This document shows, piece by piece, positions 1 to 7,937 of a DNA stretch of 64,000 nucleotides (positions within the stretch are counted from its first letter, which is position 1; the number at the start of each line of letters is the position of its first letter). A program made the position numbers and the translations under genes. The stretch is from Trichothermofontia sp964536415 (GTDB taxonomy: Bacteria; Cyanobacteriota; Cyanobacteriia; B231), in contig CAZHXN010000010.1 in NCBI GenBank assembly GCA_964536415.1, forward strand, positions 1 through 64,000, read 5' to 3'. The notes under the pieces are model-generated. The model was not told the origin of the DNA. It did no database searches and saw only the letters and a list, made by a program, of their open reading frames with translations.

Positions 1-475
1 GGGCGGTCGGTGGCGACGCTACCGTGGCCCGGAAGGCGTTGGCGGGAGCGGGGGGAGTATAGCCGGTTGGGGAGTTGGGTACCGGAGCCGATCGCGCTAC
101 CTCTCTCTGAGAAAATCGCGGCGATCGGGTGGAAGCCGGGTGACGCAACCGTACAGCCTGTTTCCAGAGGACCTTCGCCTGACCATCCAGGCGGGCAACC
201 AGGTGAATCCCCTGCACCAGATCGAGATTTAGGGCCACTAACTGGTCACAAATGAAGCGCACGAGATAGGGTTGCAAACTCAAGCAGAGTTCCCGTGGCA
301 TGGACACCTGAAAATAGACAGCGATGTCCAAATAGAGGGCGGGGGTGACCTCTATCTCCAAATACATACCCTGGGGAATAAGGGAACTGTTCATCCAGTG
401 GGCGATCGCCCAGCAGTCCCCCGCCTGTGCCAACTCAGGGATGGATGGCAGATATGGCGTATGTTGATCGAACAT
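1..475 (-). CDS. Conserved cyanobacterial protein, partial (C-terminus outside window)
   Basis: A minus-strand frame stays open from an ATG at 475 to the left edge (158 codons), so the gene continues outside the window. An in-frame TGA two codons upstream of the ATG fixes the start. The N-terminus begins MFDQHTPYLPSIPELAQAG and continues with a compact segment (CWAIAHWMNSSLIPQGMYLEIEV, then FICDQLVALNLDLVQGIHLVARLDG). I recognise this as an N-terminal module that recurs in cyanobacterial proteins of unknown function; that is from memory of the family. A proline/serine-rich linker follows from about residue 115, which suggests a further C-terminal domain. Function unknown. Confidence 0.7.
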   Translation of the reverse strand, partial: MFDQHTPYLPSIPELAQAGDCWAIAHWMNSSLIPQGMYLEIEVTPALYLDIAVYFQVSMPRELCLSLQPYLVRFICDQLVALNLDLVQGIHLVARLDGQAKVLWKQAVRLRHPASTRSPRFSQREVARSAPVPNSPTGYTPPAPANAFRATVASPPTA

Positions 476-748
476 CCCTTCTCACACCGGTTCGCAGATC
501 CGAGCCAGCGGCACCCGACCCACAGGGAGTCAATCGGTGCTTGACCCTGGAGCCAACGCTTCAGCTAAAGGGTAACGTATCGCTCCCAAAACCGGACATC
601 CAAAACAGCAACTTATGGGCGATCGCTTAAGAAACTTTATGGACCTGAATCTATGAACTGGAACACCAGGATTTGTCGTCGTGACTTTAGTCACCCAACC
701 TCCCGTATTGACGATTGTCTACATTCCCCGATATCCCTTTAGGACAAT
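476..748. other. Spacer with a small TTTA-loop hairpin
   Basis: I find no gene here. The spacer holds a perfect hairpin GTGAC-TTTA-GTCAC at 681-694, flanked by GGATTTGTCGTC and CCAACC. The same design (stem, TTTA loop, GTCGT/CGTCA flanks) recurs at 16303-16400. It is likely a member of a small dispersed palindromic repeat family. No convincing promoter was seen. Confidence 0.4.
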
Positions 749-1549
749 TTAGGGAAACCTATACCCAGAGGGATTAGCGACGGCAGGAACGGAGCGAACT
801 GCTCCCATTGGCGGATCACTCAGCCGTGGCTGCGGGCCACCCCGAAGCGTTCCCGTCACGGGACTCCGTTGCCCGTCGGCCCATTGGGGTGGCCCTGCGA
901 GACGCGTGCCAACAAATTCCCCTTGAATCGTACTGCCCTGCCGGGTCAGGCGCACATCCATCAATTCTCCGTCCATCGTGCCGCGCCAGGTTAAAACATC
1001 CCCCGCCACCAGACAGGGAATCGTGTCCCCGCCCCGCATTTGCACCAGGCACCCCGAACCAGTAGGGGTTTGGACAACCGCAAATTCCCAGCGTGAACCG
1101 CGATTGGGGTCATTGGGCCACTGGCTTTGTACCCACCACTTGCCAACCCAGTTAGGACTGCGGACCAGGAAGAGCAGGGGATTCGTTGCCGAGACGATCG
1201 GGGTGGTCCCCGCGACTCCCCCAATCGCGGTCGGCGGGCTACAGACGGTGGTATTTCCCTGTACTTGGCACACGGCCAGGGGGGGCACGATCGCCTCACA
1301 GAGACCTGCCTGACTGGGGCTATGGACACTAAACCGCGACCAATTGGGACCCGGCACCCAACACCGTCCAGAAACCCCTGCCGGACAGGCGATTTCCCGG
1401 AGTAAATCCTGCTGCCCCAGGTTGGCTAAAGCACTCCCTGGTGGACTTACACAAACCTCAGATTGGGCAAAAGCGGGCCGACCGAAGACCACGGCCAAGA
1501 TCACCCCCGCCACCATCCCCAGACCCGACCCCAGCGATCGATGCGACAT
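749..1549 (-). CDS. Exported hypothetical protein
   Basis: 266 residues with a clear Sec signal peptide: a hydrophobic stretch GLGMVAGVILAVVFG and a cleavage site after RPAFAQ near residue 29. The mature part has about ten cysteines spread over its length, so disulfides in the periplasm are plausible. The C-terminal half (about 130-225) has alternating tryptophan and glycine residues and looks like a beta-rich fold. The start is well supported: GGAGG lies 5 bases before the ATG. I recognise no family and no catalytic motif. It is separated from the SbcC-like gene by about 130 bp and is probably transcribed alone. Confidence 0.75.
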   Translation of the reverse strand: MSHRSLGSGLGMVAGVILAVVFGRPAFAQSEVCVSPPGSALANLGQQDLLREIACPAGVSGRCWVPGPNWSRFSVHSPSQAGLCEAIVPPLAVCQVQGNTTVCSPPTAIGGVAGTTPIVSATNPLLFLVRSPNWVGKWWVQSQWPNDPNRGSRWEFAVVQTPTGSGCLVQMRGGDTIPCLVAGDVLTWRGTMDGELMDVRLTRQGSTIQGEFVGTRLAGPPQWADGQRSPVTGTLRGGPQPRLSDPPMGAVRSVPAVANPSGYRFP

Positions 1550-1683
1550 AATAACCTCCTGCGGGACGTTGCTAAAGTTCTTGAAACACGCACGGTAGGC
1601 ACCCCGCCAGGTTATTGTTCAGGCATTGACTGCCCTACTCCCATTGTCGCTGATTTAGACAAGGGTGCCCAGGGTGCATGGGT

Positions 1684-4440
1684 TTAACTGTCGCGCTGAA
1701 TCCGGATCACATTTTCCGTGAGGTTCTCAAACGTATCATCATGGCTAATCACGAATAGCTGTCGAAAGCTGCGGAGGTTAGCCAGGGCCTCGGCCAACTG
1801 TTGCCGTCGTTGCCGATCCATGTTAGTCGTGGGTTCATCAAAAAAGGCAACATCAATTTCAGCCAGGGTGCGCAATAGGGCGAGGCGAACGGCTAAGGCG
1901 GCGCACATTTGTTCCCCCCCGGAAAGGCTTTTGAAAGTGCGCCAATGACCGGCCTCCTGAACACGGATTTCATAGTCTGGGGTCCACTCGAGGGCCACAG
2001 TCTCGCGATTCAGTAATTCCCGGAACAGCCGATCGGCTTCGCGGGAGATTTCCGCCAGGTAGTATTGGGTGATGCGGGGACCTGCCAGATTATAGATTTG
2101 GCGGGCGTCACTGATGAATTGGCAGATACGCTGCCGTTGGGCCAGTTCCTGACGAGCTTGGTGGAGTTGAGCAGCGATCGCAGCCCGTCGTTCCAGTTCA
2201 ACTGTCAGACGTTGGCGGTTTTCCCGTTTTGCGGGCAGTCCGCCGAGGAGTTGATTTTTGCGATCGTTGGCGGCGGTAATTTCGTGTTCTAAGGCGGCTA
2301 GACGTGGGGCATCATGCTGCTCTAACTGACGATCGTAACGTAATTGAATGTCATCCTTTTCGGCTTGTAACTGCTGAAGTTGCACACAAATTTGGTCGTA
2401 GGTTGCCTGATAACCCGCCTGCTGTTCAGCCTCTTTTTTGTTTTCAATAAATAACAGATACCCGGCTTGATAGGCTTGCTTAATTTGGGTCTGGTGTTTA
2501 ATGCGATCGTCAAGGTCGGCAAAGGTGGCTAGTTGTTGCTCCAGCTCGGCTAGTTGCGCCATGAGGGGAGATTGCTGGGCCTGCTGTTGCGCATAGGTTT
2601 GGGCGATCGCCTCGTGGTGCTGGAGTTCTTGCTGACGTAGGGCGATCTGACCACGGGGATCGTTTAAAGCCTGTAACTTCGTTAAACAGCGATCGCGCTG
2701 GTCGTGTAGATCCGCTTCCTGGGCGAGTTGGGCATCCAACTCAGCCAGACGGGTCGCTAATTGTTGTAAGGTTGTCTGGATTTGTGCCTGTTGGACTTGG
2801 TAATCGGGTAGGGTTTGCCACTGGGCGCGGCGATCGTAGGCCTCGTTTAAGGCTTGCTGGGCAGCGGTTAGTTGAGCCTGTTGTTGTTGGACATCGGTTT
2901 GACTGTGGAGATCAGCATAGATTTGTGCTAATTGGCTGAGTAAATCACCGCTTAACGTTTCCCCCGTTGCCAGGGTCGCCAGGATTTGTTCCCTGAGTGG
3001 GGAGGGGAACTGGGCCGCTTGCGGTGAGGTCTGAAACGTTGCTCTTACAGAGGCAATTTGGGCAAGAAAGCGATCGCGTTCCCCTTCCCCCCAGGTCAAT
3101 AGGGTGCGTAATTCCGCCTCAAATTGCTGGGCGGCTCCCAGTCGGGCTAGTTGGGCCTGGTAGCGTTTGACCTGGGTTTCTAAATCGGGGATTTCAGTCA
3201 CTACCGGGGCCAAGGCTTGTAGACGCTCGCAAACCGTAGTCACCTGGGCGAGGCGCAGCTGCTGTTCCTCTTGTTGCCGACTCAATAGTTGGCGATCGCG
3301 GCGATCGGCAAGACAGGCTTGTATCCGGCGATCAATTTCAGCCAGTTCTGTTTCCAGCGCCTGTTGCTGTTGAGCCAGGGGAGCTAACGCCTGAAGTTCT
3401 TGTTCCAGCGTGGCTAACCGTTGCAGTTGGCTTTGGGATTCAGCCAGTTGCAGCGCTAAATGATTGAGTTGCTGTTGGCAGGTCTCCCGTTGTTTTTGTA
3501 ATGATTGCACTTGTTTTTGCTGTTGGGCGAGGGCCTGGAGTGCCTGCTCAGCCGCCTGGTAGGTTTCGTAGCTGACCTGATTGTTTTGGCACACCTGGGC
3601 CGCCGCCTGGGCCTTTGCCAGCAGTTGTTGATGGGTTTCTTTGAGTTGAATCTGACTGCTAATTTGGGTAGTTAACCGTTGCAGTGTCTCCCGATACGCT
3701 TGCAGGCTTTTCGCCGCCGCCTGGAGCACGGTGAGCTGTTGGGTGAGTACCGCCAGGTGCTGGGTCAGATCCTGCAGGGCTTGCTCGTCCTGTTGAACTT
3801 CAATTACACAGCGATCGTAGGCTTCCTGGAGGGTTTGCCAATCACTCAGGCGGGCTTCGAGATCAGCGATCGTTCTTTCTAACTCTGTGACCTGGGCTTT
3901 GGCATAATTTTCCAGCCGCAGACTATCTTTATAGACTTTTTTATACTCTTCAACCTTGAGAATCGGATCAAACACCCGCTTGCGTTGTTCCGCTGTCTTT
4001 AGGAAATCGACCGTAAAAGTTCCCTGGGGAATGCCGATCGTATTGGCAAATAAATCTGCCAGTTTCGTGTGGGTTGATACGCCTAAATGGGCCTGAAGCC
4101 AGGGCAAGACTTCCTCCTCAACCCGTCTAATCTCCAGGTTAACCTTGGCCTGGGGGTCATAAATTTCATAGCCCTTGCTCGTACACCGCCGCACCCGATA
4201 GGTGCGATGATCCTGACTGGAGATAAACGTCACGCTGGCCTGACTACTGGCCGCGCCCTTGCGAATTAACTCCGATTTGTTATAGCTGCTGTAATCGAAT
4301 AAAGTCCACGCGATCGCCTCTAGAATGCTGGTTTTACCGGCTCCATTCTCCCCACAGATGGCATTGGTACCGATCTGAAATTCTAAATAGCGATCGCGGT
4401 GGGACTTAAAATTTTTCAGCGCAACCGAAAGGATCTGCAT
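1684..4440 (-). CDS. sbcC: SbcC/Rad50-like SMC-family ATPase
   Basis: 918 residues with the split ABC ATPase plan of SbcC/Rad50: Walker A GENGAGKT at 30-37, a very long glutamine-rich coiled coil (about 180-780), signature LSGGEQ at 839, Walker B DVAFFDE near 863-869, and the H-loop VISHDD. Rad50/SbcC proteins work with the nuclease SbcD/Mre11 to process DNA ends and hairpins. No sbcD is in this window. I see no CxxC zinc hook at the middle of the coiled coil, which is unusual for Rad50 (see findings). The gene starts 17 bp downstream of the azoR stop and is probably co-transcribed with it. The Q-rich low-complexity coils make functional naming beyond SbcC/Rad50-like uncertain. Confidence 0.85.
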   Translation of the reverse strand: MQILSVALKNFKSHRDRYLEFQIGTNAICGENGAGKTSILEAIAWTLFDYSSYNKSELIRKGAASSQASVTFISSQDHRTYRVRRCTSKGYEIYDPQAKVNLEIRRVEEEVLPWLQAHLGVSTHTKLADLFANTIGIPQGTFTVDFLKTAEQRKRVFDPILKVEEYKKVYKDSLRLENYAKAQVTELERTIADLEARLSDWQTLQEAYDRCVIEVQQDEQALQDLTQHLAVLTQQLTVLQAAAKSLQAYRETLQRLTTQISSQIQLKETHQQLLAKAQAAAQVCQNNQVSYETYQAAEQALQALAQQQKQVQSLQKQRETCQQQLNHLALQLAESQSQLQRLATLEQELQALAPLAQQQQALETELAEIDRRIQACLADRRDRQLLSRQQEEQQLRLAQVTTVCERLQALAPVVTEIPDLETQVKRYQAQLARLGAAQQFEAELRTLLTWGEGERDRFLAQIASVRATFQTSPQAAQFPSPLREQILATLATGETLSGDLLSQLAQIYADLHSQTDVQQQQAQLTAAQQALNEAYDRRAQWQTLPDYQVQQAQIQTTLQQLATRLAELDAQLAQEADLHDQRDRCLTKLQALNDPRGQIALRQQELQHHEAIAQTYAQQQAQQSPLMAQLAELEQQLATFADLDDRIKHQTQIKQAYQAGYLLFIENKKEAEQQAGYQATYDQICVQLQQLQAEKDDIQLRYDRQLEQHDAPRLAALEHEITAANDRKNQLLGGLPAKRENRQRLTVELERRAAIAAQLHQARQELAQRQRICQFISDARQIYNLAGPRITQYYLAEISREADRLFRELLNRETVALEWTPDYEIRVQEAGHWRTFKSLSGGEQMCAALAVRLALLRTLAEIDVAFFDEPTTNMDRQRRQQLAEALANLRSFRQLFVISHDDTFENLTENVIRIQRDS

Positions 4441-4457
4441 ACCTAGCGACAGAAACC

Positions 4458-5087
4458 CTACAGGCTAGCAGCTAGAGCGGTGGCTTGGGCGATCGCCGCC
4501 GCCTGCTTCTGTGCAACCACATCGGGCGGTGCGAAGGTTGGCTCAACCAAAATCGAGTGAATCTCGGTAAAACCAATAAACCCTAACCACAGTTTCACGT
4601 AGGCCGACTGCAAGTCCATTGCCTCACCAGGGGTCCCCGCTGGATATTCTCCCCCACGGGCATAGACCACCACCACAGGCTTACCCGTCACCAGACCCTG
4701 ATACCCGGTTTCGGGCGAGAAACTGAAGGTGAGGCCCGGTTGGGTGATCACATCAATGTAGTGCTTGAGAGGATAGGGAATCCCAAAATTCCACATGGGA
4801 ATGCTGAAGAGGTACTTATCCGCTGCCTTGAAGCGATCGGCCACTGCCGTCACCGCGTTCCAAGCCGCCGCCTGTTCCGGCGTATGGCCTGACCCGCTCA
4901 TGACGGCATACTTGGCATTCAGGGTTTCCCCGTCAAAGGGGGGTAAGTCAGCCGCCCATAGATCCAGGGTTTCAATCGTATCGTCGGGATGGGTGCTTTG
5001 GTACTGTTCCAGAAAAGCACGGGCCACCGCGATCGCATGGGAACGCTCCTTCCGAGGGGAACACTCCAGATAAAGTAACTTAGCCAT
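4458..5087 (-). CDS. azoR: FMN-dependent NADH-azoreductase
   Basis: 209 residues, the usual AzoR length. The flavodoxin-like fold shows an N-terminal phosphate-binding start (LLYLECSPRKERSHAIAV), the conserved PMWNFGIPYPLKHYID segment that contacts FMN, and the YARGGEY loop. The family reduces quinones and azo compounds with NADH and usually protects against electrophiles. The start is supported by GGAG 8 bases upstream of the ATG. Three 14-bp repeats sit just upstream (5117-5158) and may be an operator. The gene is followed after 17 bp by the SbcC-like gene. Confidence 0.92.
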   Translation of the reverse strand: MAKLLYLECSPRKERSHAIAVARAFLEQYQSTHPDDTIETLDLWAADLPPFDGETLNAKYAVMSGSGHTPEQAAAWNAVTAVADRFKAADKYLFSIPMWNFGIPYPLKHYIDVITQPGLTFSFSPETGYQGLVTGKPVVVVYARGGEYPAGTPGEAMDLQSAYVKLWLGFIGFTEIHSILVEPTFAPPDVVAQKQAAAIAQATALAASL

Positions 5088-5116
5088 GTTTGCATCTCCG
5101 GTGCGGGGCGATCGTC

Positions 5117-5158
5117 GGTCACTATTGATCGGTCACTGTTGATCAGTCACATTAACTC
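5117..5158. repeat. Three tandem 14-bp units in the azoR promoter region
   Basis: Consecutive units GGTCACTATTGATC (5117-5130), GGTCACTGTTGATC (5131-5144) and a decayed AGTCACATTAACTC (5145-5158). They lie about 30-70 bp before the azoR start codon. The position suits an operator or upstream activator site for a redox-responsive regulator, but that is inference. They may simply be one of the short tandem duplications seen across the window. Confidence 0.6.
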
Positions 5159-5187
5159 TTGCCACTTGGCCATGATAGCCAAACAAA

Positions 5188-5210
5188 AGGGGACATTAAA
5201 ACCGCCCCCT
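5188..5210 (-). terminator. Possible weak terminator after psbK
   Basis: Read on the minus strand: AGGGG, a 13-base loop, CCCCT, then TTTTGTTT. It lies about 50 bp past the psbK stop. The stem is only 5 bp, so this is a tentative call. Confidence 0.35.
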
Positions 5211-5257
5211 CAACGCAAAATCATTGCAAAATGTTACAAAAATACGTTTGCGATTAA

Positions 5258-5395
5258 TTATCTAAACCCAACAGCGGCCTGCCATACAAAAGCTAGAAGC
5301 AAAAAGAACAGGGGGATCAGGGGCAGAACATCGACCAAGGGATCAAAGATTTGATAGGCTTCAGGCAGTTTGGCCAGTAGCAGTGCTGCTTCCAT
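5258..5395 (-). CDS. psbK: Photosystem II reaction centre protein K
   Basis: 45 codons starting MEAALLLAKLPEAYQ and ending FVWQAAVGFR, an almost textbook PsbK. The mature protein starts at KLPEAY after a short processed leader and spans the thylakoid membrane once (LPLIPLFFLLLAFVWQAAVG). PsbK sits at the periphery of photosystem II near CP43 and helps bind plastoquinone and assemble dimers. The frame stays open 16 codons further upstream, but homologues begin at this ATG, and a GAGG lies about 11 bases upstream. No other photosystem gene is adjacent, so it is a single-gene unit. Confidence 0.95.
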   Translation of the reverse strand: MEAALLLAKLPEAYQIFDPLVDVLPLIPLFFLLLAFVWQAAVGFR

Positions 5396-5467
5396 GAATT
5401 GATATACCTCGTTTTGGTCAGGGATTTCAGGATTGTCTTGCATCTTAACATGGGAGGGTCTGCCCCA

Positions 5468-6385
5468 CTAAGCGCGTTTTTTCTTAAGCGTTTTTTTCAC
5501 CCATTCGGGGACTTGGGCGGGGGATTGGGCGACGGGAATTTTCGCCTGCTTAAAGGCCGCGAGCTTACGGGTCGGGGTGCCAAAATCCACCGCACTGGCC
5601 GTCCGCAGACTAAAGGGCATGATCCGATGTTGGGGAGGCAGCAGGGCCTCACTGGTCAAGGGCAAAGTTGGTAAGGACTGCCCTGCCAGATAGGCGACGA
5701 CCGGGGTATCGATCGCTTCGGCAATGTACTCGGCAGCCCGTTCCTCTTGATCTGTGCCCAGTTCACCGATCAACACAATGACCTCGGTTTGCTCGTCCTC
5801 ATCCAGGATTTGTAACCATTGGGACAGGGAGGAGCCAACGAGGGGACTGCCCCCAATCCCCAGGGCGATCGACTGGCCTAACCCCGCCTGGGTCAATTCC
5901 CGCGCCACCTCATAGGTCAAGGTGCCACTCCGGCTCAGCAGCCCCACGGGACCGGGTTGATACCAGGCGGGAGGATGGGTCCCCAGCAGCACCTGACCGG
6001 GCACGATCAAACCGGGTGAATTGGGACCGACGATCAGGGTTTCGAGTTTTTCTGCCCGTCGCAGGAGGCGCACCATATCCATCGGCGGCACGCCTTGGCT
6101 CAAGATAATAATTTGACGAATGCCAGCCGTAAGGGCTTCGAGGGCCGCATCCAGGACCTGATAGGGGGGGGTCAGGATGACGGTAGTATCGACCGGGCCA
6201 TTGGCTGCAATCGCCTGCTCCACCAGATCAAACACTGGAATGCCCTGCCACTCGATTTGCTCACCCCCAGGGCTGATGCCCGCGACCACATTGGTACCGT
6301 ATGCCTTCATCTGGGGGGCATAGATCTGCCCCAGGGGTTCCAGGATACCCTGAACAATAACCTTACTTTTGGGATTAAATTTCAT
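5468..6385 (-). CDS. sucD: Succinate-CoA ligase alpha-subunit homologue
   Basis: 305 residues with the CoA-binding Rossmann domain (KVIVQGI...GQIYAPQMKAYGTNVVAGISPG) and the ligase domain (VGPNSPGLIVPGQ, PVGLLSRSGTLTYEVARELT). It overlaps the sucC stop by 4 bp (ATGA), so the two are translationally coupled. SucCD normally interconverts succinyl-CoA and succinate with phosphorylation of ADP. The C-terminal part is odd: where E. coli SucD has the phosphohistidine motif GHAGAI, this protein reads about PPQHRIMPFSLRTASAV, and no aligned histidine is obvious. Either cyanobacterial SucD has diverged here or the substrate differs. Confidence 0.85.
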   Translation of the reverse strand: MKFNPKSKVIVQGILEPLGQIYAPQMKAYGTNVVAGISPGGEQIEWQGIPVFDLVEQAIAANGPVDTTVILTPPYQVLDAALEALTAGIRQIIILSQGVPPMDMVRLLRRAEKLETLIVGPNSPGLIVPGQVLLGTHPPAWYQPGPVGLLSRSGTLTYEVARELTQAGLGQSIALGIGGSPLVGSSLSQWLQILDEDEQTEVIVLIGELGTDQEERAAEYIAEAIDTPVVAYLAGQSLPTLPLTSEALLPPQHRIMPFSLRTASAVDFGTPTRKLAAFKQAKIPVAQSPAQVPEWVKKTLKKKRA

Positions 6386-7674
6386 AGGGCAGTTTTCTTG
6401 CGGCTGACCTTAGTTGCTTTCTCTGGTTTATCGGCTTTCTCAGTTTTCGTCAGGAGAACAGCTTGGGCGATCGCTGCCGTTAGGGTTTCGCAGCAAAAGA
6501 CGGGAACTTTAGACTCCCCTGGAGCTTGGGGATCGTGGGGAATGGCTGCCGTCAGGGTTGTGAACAGGGCCTGGGTGGCTGCCGGATCGGGACCCAGGAG
6601 GCGGATAACCAGGGCTGGGGCGGAACGAGATTTGGGTAACCGTTCTTGGCGCTTGAGGTAGGTGGTAATCGTATCCACGATTGCCCCGCCGTCTAGGAGG
6701 CCACTGACCAGATGGATCAGGATAACCTGTAGTCGGGGATCTTGGCTTAAATGGGTGAGGGCTGCCCCCAATTGCGGGTACCCACCGGGAATGAAGGGGG
6801 ACTCAGCCGTGCCTGCGGGCGGGGAGGCCAGCGCCCACTCCGGTTGCGCTTCGCCTACCAGATTCAGACATGCCCCTGGTTTACCCTTGGCTTGGTAAAG
6901 CAGATCCAGCGTGGTCAGGGTCAACCCTAGGCCATTGCTAATGACGCCGATCGGGCCGCTCAAGTCCCAAAAAGTTGCCTGCTCCAAACCCGGTGCTAAC
7001 GAACGGGGATGGGTCAGTCGCGCCGTCAAGGCTTGGAGATGGGGGTGGCGGTTGAGGGCGGTGTCGTTGACGGTCACTTTGCCGTCGAGGGCCATCACCT
7101 CTCCATCGACACTCACGCCTAGGGGGTTAATCTCCACCAGATCTAAATCTTGCTGAAGGAATAATCGATACATCTTTTCGATGACAGCACTGACCGAGGC
7201 GATCAGCTTCCCCTTGAGGCCCATTTTGATCGCCAAGCGCCGCGCATAGAAGGGCGAAAAGTCTTGATCAACGCTCACCCGCTGGACGTGGCTAAAGGTG
7301 GCTTCCGTATTCATTCCCCCTTCCTGGGACCCCAGAAGCACCGGTCGCCGCAGGCTGGTATCCAGGACTACGGCCAGATAGAATTCGCGATCGGCATCAT
7401 ATTTAGCCTCAGCCAGAATGATATCGGGGTAGTCCCCCATAATGGGCAGGTTGAAAATGGCTTGGGCCGCCGCGATCGCGTCGATCGTATTTTCTGCAAA
7501 GCGAACCCCCCCAGCTTTGCCCCGCCCGCCGCGACGAACTTGGGATTTCAGCACCACTGGATAGGGAATCCGCAGTCCTTTCAGGTCTTGGGGTTGGCTG
7601 ATCTGTTGCGAGGGCAAGACGGGGATGCCCATCGCCTGAAACAGTTCTTTCGCCTGGTACTCTAGCAGGTCCAT
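6382..7674 (-). CDS. sucC: Succinate-CoA ligase beta-subunit
   Basis: 430 residues. The N-terminal ATP-grasp domain begins MDLLEYQAKELFQAMGIPV and holds the nucleotide-binding loop QVRRGGRGKAGGV and the metal-binding DLVEINPLGV segment. The C-terminal ligase domain shows GPIGVISNGLGLTLTTLDLL, equivalent to the phosphate loop of the beta subunit. It is about 40 residues longer than E. coli SucC, mostly through inserts near 290-370 and a lysine-rich C-terminal tail (TEKADKPEKATKVSRKK). It is the first gene of the sucCD operon and diverges from the M16 peptidase gene. Confidence 0.92.
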   Translation of the reverse strand: MDLLEYQAKELFQAMGIPVLPSQQISQPQDLKGLRIPYPVVLKSQVRRGGRGKAGGVRFAENTIDAIAAAQAIFNLPIMGDYPDIILAEAKYDADREFYLAVVLDTSLRRPVLLGSQEGGMNTEATFSHVQRVSVDQDFSPFYARRLAIKMGLKGKLIASVSAVIEKMYRLFLQQDLDLVEINPLGVSVDGEVMALDGKVTVNDTALNRHPHLQALTARLTHPRSLAPGLEQATFWDLSGPIGVISNGLGLTLTTLDLLYQAKGKPGACLNLVGEAQPEWALASPPAGTAESPFIPGGYPQLGAALTHLSQDPRLQVILIHLVSGLLDGGAIVDTITTYLKRQERLPKSRSAPALVIRLLGPDPAATQALFTTLTAAIPHDPQAPGESKVPVFCCETLTAAIAQAVLLTKTEKADKPEKATKVSRKKTAL

Positions 7675-7717
7675 AGCTTTGATAAGGGCAATGAATGCAT
7701 CTTAGCGCTTTGGGGAC

Positions 7718-7769
7718 AGGAGAAGGGAGAAGGAAGAAAAGGAGAAAAGAGAAGGGAGAAGAGAGGGGA
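7718..7769 (+). repeat. 52-base uninterrupted purine tract
   Basis: The + strand reads only A and G from 7718 to 7769, built of irregular GGAGAAG/AGAAGGG units. It sits in the divergent spacer between sucC (start at 7674) and the M16 peptidase gene (7938). Such tracts can form triplex DNA or act as slippage sites. The rest of the spacer (7770-7937) shows no gene. Confidence 0.75.
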
Positions 7770-7937
7770 TGGGCTAGTCTCCAGCCCTTGGGTATGGTTA
7801 GGGACTTTTTTGGGCTAGGCAAGAGGCGAGAGGGAACTAGACTGGGGAATTCTCTGTGGTTTCGACAGCAGATTGCTCCCACAAGCAGGGCAGATTGCTT
7901 ATGATCAAGGCGTTGGTTGTTTGATCTGGTATGCTCT

